Source: Xylaria sp. FL1777 (lineage: Eukaryota; Ascomycota; Sordariomycetes; Xylariales; Xylariaceae). Taken from it: a stretch of DNA of 46,087 nucleotides. Numbering within the stretch: position 1 is the first letter of the stretch; every line of letters begins with the position of its first letter. Below the pieces are notes generated by a model, which saw only the letters and a list, made by a program, of their open reading frames with translations, made no database searches and was not told the DNA's origin. The DNA lies in the NCBI GenBank assembly GCA_022578965.1, contig MU400777.1, positions 1 to 46,087 on the forward strand, written 5' to 3'. This document shows, piece by piece, positions 35,760-46,087 of the stretch. The translations under genes were made by a program, and so were the position numbers.

Positions 35760-36780
35760 GTTAAAAATAATAAAACTTTTTTAGTAATTTAAATACTTTT
35801 ATTTATACTAGTAAGTTCTTTTAGTAGCTGTTTATTGCTTTAGAAAAAAGGTCTTTAGCTATTGCTGCTTATTATTTTTATATATTGTTTTTAAAACTTT
35901 ACTTAGCAAAAAACAATAAACTAATTTTTGTTTATTATAAAGCTTAAGCTTGTTAAAGTATTTAAAGTTATTATTTTTTTAATAATTATTTAAAGCTTTT
36001 TTTAATAATAGCTTTTTTAAAGCTTTTATAAATATTAACTACGGAATGTTTAGCTTTTATATTATAAGTTTTTATTTTTTATATAGTTTTAGCTTTATTG
36101 CTAAAACTATTAAAAATTTTATAAATGCAACGTTAAACTTATTAAAGCATAAGTTATTATTATTGCAGTAATTTTTAATTATAAATAAAAACTATATTAG
36201 CATTATAAAACCTTTTATAGCTATAAACCTAAATATTTAGCTTATAGTTTATAAAAATCTCTTTAAAAATCTTTTTGTTAGTTTAAGCATATAAAGTAGC
36301 GTTTTATTTACGTTTATTAAGCGATTTTATATAATAAAGTATGCTAAATAAACTTTTTTTTAAAAAGTAATTATTTTTTTATTATGCACTAAATTAAAAA
36401 AATAAATATTTTTTTCTAAGATTACATATATTATAAACCACTAATATTTTAACGTTTTTTTATTATAATATTTTTTATATATTATAAATATTAATTTTTC
36501 TTATATTTATTAAACTAAGTTTAAAAAAAAGTTCTAGTAAGCTTTGCTATTTTTGGAAAACAAATAGCTAAAGTGGTTTTTTAGTATTACTTTTTTGCTT
36601 TTTTTTAGGTTTTTAAAAAACAAACACCTTATAAAAGTTACTTCTTTCTTAATAAAAAAAAACTTTAAAACAGATTTCAAAAAAACGTTAACTAAAAAAA
36701 GCAATACGTTTTTTAGCTAAACATTCTTTGCATTTAGCTTATTAATCCATAAAAAAGGCATGTAAGCTAAATATTTTTTA
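35760..36780 (-). pseudogene. Relict reading frame with a CxxC, family unknown
   Basis: A single minus-strand frame (codons from 36,780 downward) is followed for about 1 kb. Near its start it reads IFSLHAFFMD, then AKCKECLAKKRIAFFS, so one CxxC pair is present. Later stretches are NFYKVFVF, SLLELFFKLSLINIRKINIY, VKILVVYNICNLRKKYL, KKSLFSILYYIKSLNKRK and AAIAKDLFSKAINSY. Stops are TAA or TAG. I recognise no family. A transposon-encoded DNA-binding or gag-like protein is possible. It is in the same orientation as the gypsy integrase at 40.1-41.4 kb, but 3.4 kb away and downstream of it, so it is not obviously part of that gene. Confidence 0.42.
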
Positions 36781-39700
36781 TACTTTAAGCTATTAATAAA
36801 TACTAGCTTTTTTTTAAAGCTGTTTTTAAAAAGCTTTTAGTTTTTAAAAAAAAGCTTTTTATAGCTAGTTATAAAGTTTGCATATATATATTTATTTTTT
36901 TTTCTTTTTTTTTTTATTTTTTGTTTTGCTATTTGTTATGCTTAAAGCTTATATTTTTTAGCATAAAATAGCAGCTTACTAGTGCTTTCAAAAAAAAATA
37001 ATGCTATTTTTAGTTAATTTATAGTATTAATAACTTCTTTAAAAATAAGGAATATAATAATTAAAAGCATATATATATAATAAAAGTAATCCTTATTAAT
37101 GTTTAAGTATATATATATATTTATTATATTTTATAGTTAAATAAAAAATGCAAGCAAATTAAAAAACCTAATATAAGTTAAAAGTATAAAAGCAAATAGT
37201 GCTATATACTTAAGTAAAAAGTATAAAGTATAAATATTAAAGTTAATACTACTTGCTGCATATAGTTTGATATTTTTAATTGCTGATTTAAATTATTACT
37301 TTTTAATAATTATAAGATTTTTTAAATATAAATGCTAAAAGCATTTATATAAAATGCAAAAAGTTAAAATTTATTAAATAGGTAAAATAGTAAAGTTAAG
37401 TATAAGTAAAAGGTTTAATAAAGCAGATATAATAAAAAAAAAGCTAGAATATATAGCCTTAAACTAGCGTACCTTTTTTTTATAAACTTATTATACTATT
37501 TTTAATTTATTAATTAATTATTTTATTGCTAAAATAAACTATTAATTACTAAATGCCTTTATAATAATTATTTTTTATATATTTGCGTTAGTATTAATTA
37601 AAAAATAAGCAAGTAAAGTAGTTTTAGTTAGTTAAATAGTTGCTTTTTAATTTTTTTTTAATATACTTATAACTTACTTTTTTTAAATAACTATTATAAC
37701 TAATAGCAAAGTAAATAACTTAAGCTCTGCTAAATATAAAAAAAAAGCTTGTTTTTTTTTTTAATTTGTTTTTTTTTATATAGTTTTAAAGTTTTGATTT
37801 TTCTTGCAATTTTTTACCTTAGCGCTTAAATTTTTAGATTATTTAGTTCACGCCTTTATTATAAATTCTTTAGCTTTAAGTAGCACAATTAATCCTTGCT
37901 TAACCAAGCATACAAAAAAAGATTTTTACGTTATTAATAAGGTTTTAAACGATTAAAAAGCATTATAGCAATTTATTAATATTTAAAAAATTAATACTGC
38001 TTAACTAACAAATAGTTTTACCTATAATATTTGAAAAGTTAAGTTTACTAATAAATAGCAAAATATACGTGCTTTTTTTTTTTTTAAATCTTATTTTTTT
38101 TATTTAGCTAACCTTTTTTTTTTTTATATAACTAAGCACTAAGTTGTTTAAAGATCAAAATTCTTAGTAATAATACTAGTAGCAAATATATTTAATAAAA
38201 AGTTAATTATAATTTTTTTTCTAAATATTATACAAATTAATATATTTAAGCTAGCTTTACTTAAGTAAAAAAACAGCAGCATTTAAAAGCTTGCTTACTA
38301 TATATAAAAGCAACTAAAAGCAGTCCTTAAAATAAATATATATACTAGATTTTCTATAATTTCTGTTAGCTTATAGCTATGTTTATATAATTGTTTAGAA
38401 TTTAAAATGCTATACCTTATAAGTATTATAAGCAAATATTAATAATAGCTAAAAGCAAAAAGTATATAAAACTTTACTTTTTTTTTTTTTGCTGCACTAT
38501 TTTAAAATAAAGGTTTAGTATATATATTAATTGCGCGTTTATTATTTAGTTATACAACTGTTTATTTTATAAGTCTTAAGGTAATATAGCTAAATATCTT
38601 AAAGCTAGCATAATAACTGCAGTAATTAAAAAAAATCTTATGCTTAAAAACTCTAAAAAACAAATAACTTTATTTAAAAATTCTTTTATTTGTTTAACTA
38701 AAAAAAAAACTAAATTAAAACGTAAATTAAATTGTTTTTTTTAAGCTAATTTTATTGCTTAGCTTATTATATGTTATATTAGTAAACAATGATTTAGTAT
38801 TGCTTAAAAGATTAATATAACGCTTTAATGTCCTAAAAAATAATTAAAGAAATAAATCAAATAAATTATATAAAATAAAATAAAATAAAGAAATTAAACG
38901 ATTTGCTTATATAGCAATGCTTCTTTTAATACAATTTGCAATTATCTTTTCTTATTACATAGTTTGCAAACTTTTTTTTAAGCGTAATAAATAAAAAAAA
39001 AACAATCATTATATAAAAAATTAAGTTTTAATACTTATAAAAGCAAATATATAAAACCTTTATAACAAAAAGCTTAAAATATATAAAATAAAAATTATTA
39101 ATATTAAATTATTAAATTTTCTTTTTGTTTTTTTTTTAGTTTTTATTTTTTTAGCTTTATATAAATAAACATTTCTGCTTAGTTTTCTGTAGCAAAATCT
39201 TGCTTTAATTAAGCTTGCTTTAAACTTTGCTTAAACGTTTGTTATTTTACTAAATGTTTATTATTGCTTAATAGCAGCTTTAAATTATTGCTAGTAGTTT
39301 AAGCATATAAAGTATAAACTAATAACTTTATAAAGTGCAATAATAGTGTTCTTTGCTTTTTAGCAGTTCTAAAATCTTTATTAAGTATTAAATAGTTTAA
39401 ACTAAAAGCAAAAAGCGCTATTTAATTTTAAACAAAAGTAACTAAACAATTAAAAGTAAAAAGATTTATATATAAGCGTTAGTGCAACAAAATAAACTCA
39501 AGTAATTAAAACTAATAAGCAGTCTTTATTTTTGTTTTTTTTGTTTTTATGCATTTTTAAAAAAAAGCAATAATAATTTACATTAAGATTAAGCTATTAA
39601 GCTATTTAAAAAACGTTAAAATAAAATAAAGACCTATATTTTTAGTATAATAATAAAAAAAGTGCTAACAAACAAATTACTATAAAACTAATAAATATAA

Positions 39701-40139
39701 AACTAATAAAAAAAAAGCTATAAAAAACATGCTTAGTTTTAAGCAAAATAAAATAGTTTTGTGCATTATAACTTAATTATATAAACTTATATAATTAATA
39801 AAAATAAAAAATAAAACAATCAGTAAAAAAACAAAAAGTAAAAAAGAAAAAATTTATTGTTTTAGCTTTTATTAGTTATTACTTTTTAAAGCGCTTTATA
39901 ATATAGTAGCTAAAAAAAATAAAGTAAGCTATTATATTTTTTAGCGCTTAAAATATTTAAAGCGCTAAAGGCTATACTGCAGCTTTTTAAACTTAAAAAG
40001 CTTATATAACTTATTACATTTTTTTTGCTTTTTGTAGCTTAACTGTTATAACCTTAATTATTAAAAGCTTTATTATTTTAGTTAGCTCTTTAGTAAATAG
40101 CTATTGTGCTAGTAATTTATATATTAAAATTAAGATCTT
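36781..40139. other. AT-rich DNA downstream of the gypsy relict, nothing identifiable
   Basis: A 10-bp stem with a 5-base loop (ATATAAATGC, TAAAA, GCATTTATAT) lies at 37,326-37,350. The stretch just left of 40,140 should hold the 3' end of the gypsy element and its LTR. I found no repeat pair that could be the LTRs. No gene is seen. Confidence 0.5.
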
Positions 40140-41400
40140 TTAGCTTTTAGTACTTTTAGTTATTTTATATAAATTGCTTTAACCTTTTAGCAAAAAACAA
40201 CCTTTTTAATTTTTTTCTTAATAATTTTACTAATTAGTATTATCCGTAATTAACCTTTTTTTTAACTTAATAAAAGCTAATTTATTAATATAGCAGTTTT
40301 TTATTGTTAGACTTATTTATTAAAAGCACAGTATTATAAAAAAAAACAAGCAAGCTTTTTTTAAATAGTTACTTAATTTTATAAGCGTTTCTTTAAAATT
40401 TAGTTTCTGCAGCTAATTTTTTTTTTTTAGTTATAATTGCTTTAACTTTTATAATATTTTAGTTGTAGCATTTTAGCTGCTTAACTTTAGCTTTAATAAA
40501 ATCTTTATAAAAAGCACTATTTTGCTATTTAATTATTTTTTACGTTAGTATTACATTTTTTACTAGTAAAATTAGCATTTTTTTATATATTAGCTTATAT
40601 AAGCTATAGCTATAATAGCATATAAAAGTATAATCTGCTTATACTACTAAATTTAAATAATTTAGCTAATTTTTTCCGGTTTTATTTGTTATTTATATAA
40701 GGCTTTTTTTTATTAGTTTATAGCTTTCTTTAATAAAGCTTTAAGCTTAAAAATAATAAGCAAAGCTATAGTTTATTTTATATTTTAAAGTATTTACTGC
40801 ATTTTTTACTTTTTTTTTAAACTTAAAGCTATTATTATACTTAATTTTAATAAAAACTTTATATTAAAACACAATTTTTTTCTTAATAAACTTAAGTATT
40901 ACTAAAAAATCTATATGTTTTAAAAGTTTAGCTTTTAAATAAGTTATTATTTTACTTTTTGTTTTTATAATAGCTTTAAATTTATTGCTTAATAGCATAA
41001 TTTGTATATTTATAACTTATAAAACTAAAAAGTCCAGAAAATAGTTAAAATAGTATTTTTTAGTTCTTTTGCTATTTATAGATTTTTAGCAATTAAAGCA
41101 ATTAGCAATTATAACATAAACGTTTTAATAAAGGCCTTTTTAGTAATATTTTTAAGTTATTTGTTAAGTTATAAATATTTAGTTCTTATATATTATCTTT
41201 TAAAAAAAATAAAAAACTATAGATTTTTTTCTAGCATTAATAACTTTACTAAATAAAAACTATATTTTTTAAATAACTATAAATAGTAGCAAAATTAAAG
41301 TTAGCAAAAGCTAGAGTTTTATAAATAGCAGCAAGATTTTTAAACCTTATAACGTTTATAAATATACTTTTTTTTTCTGTATAATTAATAAGTTTAATAA
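40140..41400 (-). pseudogene. Ty3/gypsy retrotransposon pol, integrase region, decayed
   Basis: Integrase inserts the retrotransposon cDNA into the genome. One minus-strand frame holds the domains in order. ANCFNC*KS with tgc codons at 41,100 and 41,091 is the CxxC of the HHCC zinc domain, preceded by YY*KGLY, fitting YYWxGLY. VINIQIMLLSNKF near 41,016-40,981 fits VDxxxMPxSxGF; the first catalytic Asp is now Asn (41,010-41,008). IKYNNSFKFK at about 40,845-40,816 fits YDNGSEF, the second Asp now Asn. AYYF*A*SFIKES at about 40,763-40,723 fits AYHPQAxGFIERx, with the catalytic Glu retained. Then YSLYKLIYKKMLILLV fits SPYxLIYGxxPxLPV, KKSLLVFFYNT (40,362-40,330) fits KxGDLVLVYNT, LY**ISFY*VK fits RWxGPYxV, and FAKRLKQF fits the terminal GxRLKxF. 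Readings to about 41,640 stay fairly open after a frame change near 41,280. Reverse transcriptase and RNase H motifs were not found. Confidence 0.85.
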
Positions 41401-42400
41401 CTTTACTTTTATATTTTTTTAAAACTAATAAATCACATTATACTAATTTATTAAATATATAAATTTTTTTTTTGTATTATTTTTGTTTTTTTTTAAACAT
41501 ATTTATATCTTTTTTAGCATATTAATCTAACTTAAACTTATTTAGTTCTAGCTGTAAAATTAGCTTAATAATATTTTGTTAAGCTTAGTAATATAACATT
41601 AAATATTTTTAGAATTAATTTTAGCATATAAAATAAAAAAAATAATGTTTTAAAGCTGTTTAATTATAATAATCTTTTTATATATAAGCTTAAATAAATT
41701 CTAAAATATATTAATTATTAGCTTACTTTTTATATTAAGTTTGTTTATAACTTTTAGTTTACTTAAATATATAGTATTTAGATATAAAAATATAACTTTG
41801 CTATAAAAAAATAATAAAATTAGCTTTAAAAGCTTAAGTATGTTATTTTGCACTAAGTAGCTCTAAATTAAATACTATAGCAAAAAAAGAAATATAGTTA
41901 TAAACAACAATAAATTAAAATTTACTTAAAAAAACCAAAATTATAACATAGCATAAAGGTTAATATAGCTTAAATCTTCTTAAAACTTAGTTATTAAATC
42001 TTTTGCTTAATTGCTAATTAGCATTTATAAAAAAAAGTTCTTTATTTTTTATATAAGTTTGAGTATTTTTAGTTATAAATTAAAAACCTTTATATATTTG
42101 CGTTTTAATAAAGCAAAACTTATTAAACTTATTGTATAATAGTTTTATCTTTTTATTAAAATTTGCATTTAGTTCTAAAATTATATACCAAGTATAATTA
42201 CATAAAAAGCGCTAAAAAAAGTCTGTTATAGCTTAAGTCTAAAAATAAAAAGTTAAATATTAATTTTTATTAAAGTAAAAAAAAAAAAAGCAGAACTATA
42301 AAAAGGTTAAAGCTTTTAAATATTAATATATAAATTTTAGTTTTTAAGTAGTATAATAAGCTAAAGCTATTATAACTTGCTAAAATAGTGCAATGCTTAC
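41401..42400 (-). other. Possible upstream extension of the gypsy relict
   Basis: Minus-strand readings at about 41,640-41,290 remain partly open, with KLILQLELNKFKLD, INYTEKKSIFINVIRFKNLA and FANFNFATIYSYLKNIVF. They lie where pol would continue upstream, but no RNase H or reverse transcriptase motif is visible, so they may be spacer or another protein. From 41,700 to 42,400 nothing is recognised. Confidence 0.35.
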
Positions 42401-42862
42401 AAAAAATATAGCTTTATTAAGTTATAAACATTAGTATTATTTTATGCTACTATTTTTAATATATAGTTAAATTACGCAAAATAAAAAAAATAAAAATTTA
42501 AACTATAAAAAAATATAATATTTATAAGAAATATAGCTTTATTAAGTTATAAACACTAAAATTGTTTTACGCTACTGTTTTTAAAAAAAGAATAAAAATC
42601 TAGTTTATAAAAAGGCGTAATAATTATAGTAAGTATAGCTTTATTAAGTTATAAATACTAGGATTATTTTATGCTACTGTTTTTAAAAAAGAAATAAAGA
42701 TTTAAATTATAAAAAGGCGTAATATTTATAGTAAGTATAGCTTTATTAAGTTATAAATACTAGGATTATTTTATGCTACTATTTCTAAAAAAAAAATAAA
42801 GATCTAATTTATAAAAAGGTATAATGCTTATAATAAGTAGCTTTATTAAATCATAAACTTTA
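42401..42862. repeat. Tandem repeat, about 100-125 bp unit, five copies
   Basis: The core TATAGCTTTATTAAGTTATA recurs with GCTTTATT starting at 42,411, 42,536, 42,638, 42,740 and 42,840, so the periods are 125, 102, 102 and 100 bp. Each unit continues with ATTATTTTATGCTACT and ends in an AAAAAGGCGTAATA-like block. Units three and four are nearly identical; the first and last are the most diverged. Differences are chiefly G/A and C/T plus small indels. No coding content. Confidence 0.9.
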
Positions 42863-44198
42863 AAATTATTATATAGTATACTTTTTATTTAATATATTAT
42901 TAAATAATACAAGTTAAAAAGAATAAAAATCTAGTTTAATTAAGTTAAAAATAAACTTAATAAATTTTATTAATAAAAAATATATGCTAATAAGTTCAAG
43001 GTTTATATACTTAAAAAAAAACCTAACCTTTAATTATAATAAGTATTGCTTTAGTATTACTAAAGGAAAATACGTAAATATAACTTATTTACTTTAGTAC
43101 TTATATTTATACATTTGCTTTTTACTTTAGTAATTATAAATAATTATAAAACTTATAAACCTACTTATATACTTAGCATACTATAATTTTAGCTGTAGTT
43201 TGTAAACTTATTGCACTTTTTACAAATCTTATTTTCTTTTTAAATGCTTATTTTTCTAGCTTTATTTAACTTAACTAACTTTTTATTATTACTAAGCTTA
43301 TAAATGCATACTTTACTTACTTTATGCAAATAGTACATTTTTTTTTTAATTATAAAGCTAACTACTTTACTAAAATAAATTACTATTATAATTATTTTAT
43401 TAACGGCTATATTTTATACTGCATTATACTTACAACTTATAATTATAATATTTAGTAAAAACAAATCAAGTTTTTATAGTACTAAATATAACAAAGCTTT
43501 TATAAATAATAAGCTTATTACCTTTTAAGTAAGTAACTTTAATAATAAATTTTTTTTTAAAATAAAGCAGTTTAATAAATTACTAAAAGTTATGCTAGCA
43601 TTTTTTAAAACAAAAAGTAGCAATCTTAAATATGCAACTTTTTACTACAAAAACATACTAATACAAAAATCTAACACGCTTAATGCTATATATTATTTTC
43701 TGTTTTTATTTAATACTGCTAAATATACTTAATATTAATATTTGTTTTTGCTATATAACTATAAATGCTTAATAGAAATATTATTGCAGTAGTTTAAGCA
43801 AAAAATAATAACTTTTGTAAAAATAGCTTATATAAATGCTATATTTAAAATTAAAAAAAAATCTAAGTCTAAATACAAAATAAAATAAAAAAAAAATGTA
43901 AAATAATTACAAATTACAAAAAACATATCAAAATAAAAAAATATATTAGCAAATATTACAACATTAAAAAAAAGCTAAATTAGCTTTAACTTTAAATACT
44001 TACTACTTAATTTACTAGTAAACCTCTTAAAAATAAAGCAAACTTTGCTTAACTTTATTAATATATACTTTTAAACTTTTAATTAACTAGCTTACTTATT
44101 TTAATAAAACAAAGTGCATAGCGTTTTTAAAGCATAAAATATATACTATTTTATATATATTTAATTTTTATAATTTAAAACTTTTATTTTTACTAAAA
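42863..44198. other. AT-rich decayed DNA, nothing identifiable
   Basis: A plus-strand frame from about 43,080 to 43,440 is fairly open, with CKLIALFTNLIFFLNAYF and AYFTYFMQIVHFFFNYKA, but no family motif is visible and it may be chance. No element ends are seen. Confidence 0.45.
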
Positions 44199-44497
44199 TA
44201 AAATAAAGTAGCTAAATAAACTAACTAGCTAGTTAAAATAAGTTTAAGCTAAATTATATAATAAAAAAAAAAATATAAATATTACGTTAAATTTTAAAGC
44301 ATAAACTTAAACATTATAAACAATATAATAAAAATTAGCTATAGTTGCTTTATTTGTATTATTAAATAACCTTTTTATTAATTGTTTTATTTTTTAATTT
44401 ATATATAGCTTAATTGCTTAAATGTGTAAATTATAACTTATTTTCTTGCAATTAAAGTATTATAATAAATCTTATGCAATTATACTGCTTTATTTTA
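44199..44497 (+). mobile_element. MITE-like element, copy C
   Basis: 299 bp, exactly the length of copy B. It starts TAAAATAAAGTAGCTA and ends ACTGCTTTATTTTA, whose reverse complement TAAAATAAAGCAGT gives the terminal inverted repeat TAAAATAAAGYAGYTA. It is in the same orientation as copy A. Target-site duplications are not evident at any copy, as expected after heavy mutation. Confidence 0.82.
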
Positions 44498-46087
44498 CTA
44501 CAAACATTAAGTATTTAAAATAAAATAATATAGTTTGCTTTTTTTATTGCATATTGCAGCTCTTATAAACTATAAATATACTTAACTAGCAAAAAACCTT
44601 TGGCCTCTTTTGCATACCTGCCTTAAAACTTGTAAAGGTTGTAACGTATGCTTAGATTTTATTAGCTACTTTTATTAAAAAAAAAGCAGTAGTAAAAAAA
44701 AAAAAGTTAAGTAGTAGTAATAAAAAAAAACTAATATTAATATTAATGCTATAAAATAAATTAGTTATTTTAACTTAAAAAATAGTTTAAATATTAAGCA
44801 TTATAACTTTTAAACTAGCATAAATATTAGCTATAATAATTAAAGTAATAATAATAATTATTATTATAATAATAAATTAAAGCTTTAAATAAATAATTAT
44901 ATTATAACTAATATTAATATTATTATTAGTAAATTTAATGCTTATTTTTATTATTATTATATTTAAAATAATAACTTAAAATAAAAAACTTAACTTTTTA
45001 TTATTATTATTGCTTTTATTATTAAAATTATTTATAATATTAAAAATGCTAAACATTAAAAGTTTTAAATTTATTGCTTTAAAACTTTATAATAGATTTA
45101 TAAATATAAAAGCTTTTTTAATTTATATTAAACTTTATTTAAAATAGCATTTTATTATTATTATAAAAAAAATTAAAAAATAATAACTATTTTATAATTT
45201 TTATTAAAAAAAGTATTAAAATAGTTTTAATTTATTTTAAAAAATTTTTTAAAAACTAATAAGTTAATTAACTTTAAGCTAAAAACAAAAAAATTTTTTA
45301 AAAACTATGTTAAGTTTAAAAATTAAATAAAAATATTATTTAAAAATATTTAAAAAGCAAAACATATAAAAAAAACATTTTATTGCTTAAAATAAATAAA
45401 AGTAATAATAAATTATGTTATAAAATTTAAATAATTAGCAGTAATTTTAAAATTGCTTAAGCTTATATTATTTTATTTATTTTATAGTAAACTTAAAACT
45501 TAAATTTAAAACAAACTATATAAAATAAATAAACTAGTAAAAATTAATACGTATATTAATATAGCTATTATAATTAATTAATAATTATTTAACTAATATT
45601 TTAAAACTAAAAAAACTAAAAAAAACAAAAAAAAAAATACTTAAAAAAGTATTAAATAAAGGTTTAAACAAATTAATAAAGTTTAAAAACAATAACTTTA
45701 AAACATGTTTAAAGTTAAATATTATAACTATAAAAAAAAAGAACACTTTTAAAAATAATGCTAATTTAAAAAAAAAAACAAAAAAAAAAGCTATAAAAAA
45801 AAAGATTTTTTAACTTAAAAAAAAATATAAGTTATAAAAGTTTAAAATAATAAAAAACAATAAAGCAATTTAAAAAATATATTTTTAAAACAAAAATATA
45901 AAATTGCTATTTTAAATTAAAACAAAAATACTACATTAAATAAAATTAAATGCTTTATTTATATAAATTAAAATAAATAAACATATAAATATTATTTAAA
46001 AGCTTTGCAGTTATTAAAACAAATTATAAAAAAATATATTTATTATATAAATAATTAAAGTTATTTAATATATAACTTAAAAAAATA
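44498..46087. other. Extremely AT-rich tail
   Basis: After about 44.7 kb G and C become rarer still: 3 of 60 bases in 45,181-45,240 and 4 of 60 in 45,841-45,900, against 18 of 60 in 5,101-5,160. A TAA/TTA microsatellite lies at about 44,846-44,877. Adenine runs dominate the last 500 bases of the plus strand. No open stretch or motif is recognised. Confidence 0.7.

Noticed and set aside
26767..44497. The three 300-bp repeats as LTRs of the gypsy element
   Set aside because: Copies B and C flanking the integrase are in opposite orientation, the ends are 16-bp inverted repeats, and they do not begin with TG.
470..46087. Mitochondrial or plastid genome, because of the AT content
   Set aside because: No rRNA, tRNA or respiratory gene is visible, and nuclear transposon relicts with RIP-like mutations fill the window.
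470..46087. tRNA and other RNA genes
   Set aside because: No cloverleaf with the conserved A and B box bases was noticed by eye on either strand; a covariance-model scan would be needed to exclude decayed copies.

Overview
The window looks like a piece of nuclear DNA from a filamentous fungus, most likely an ascomycete (Pezizomycotina). After a short GC-rich minisatellite (1-346) and a small transition zone, more than 45 kb is extremely AT-rich and has no intact gene. I found no open frame longer than 71 codons. This is what is left when repeat-induced point mutation (RIP) or a similar C-to-T process has been saturated over nested transposons. Two relict transposon genes can still be read through the mutations because the frame and the motif order survive. 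The species cannot be named from the sequence.

Layout. 1-470: minisatellite and short repeats, not AT-biased. 470-6,250: AT-rich, with tandem repeats at 722-775, 834-1,082 and 1,931-2,049 and a (TA)n tract at 3,866-3,941; the plus strand turns T-rich from about 2.4 kb. 6,250-7,080 (-): relict reading frame of unknown family. 9,480-9,960 (-): weaker relict. 11,612-11,963: short repeats carrying five E-box-like palindromes. 14,100-19,530 (+): relict Helitron RepHel gene, with Rep motifs first and PIF1-like helicase motifs after. 20,761-22,650 (+): relict frame with an acidic, serine-rich start, unknown family. 26,767-27,072 (+), 34,122-34,420 (-) and 44,199-44,497 (+): three copies of a 299-306 bp element with 16-bp terminal inverted repeats, best read as a MITE. 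28,900-31,980 (+): long relict frame of unknown family. 35,760-36,780 (-): relict frame with one CxxC. 40,140-41,400 (-): relict integrase end of a Ty3/gypsy pol gene. 42,401-42,862: tandem repeat with a 100-125 bp unit. 44,498-46,087: the most AT-rich part.

Nothing here is expected to make a working protein. The elements were inserted at different times and in both orientations, and then mutated together. The surviving bases show a clear context rule. In a hand count of 40 C:G pairs, the surviving C is preceded by a purine in 35 and followed by T in 28. So C was lost mainly after pyrimidines as well as before A. The same rule explains the protein changes in the relicts: GGA glycine codons read AAA, GGC reads AGC, GAT reads AAT, and CAA, CAG or TGG became stops. 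Protein readings are by eye and were not checked by any search.
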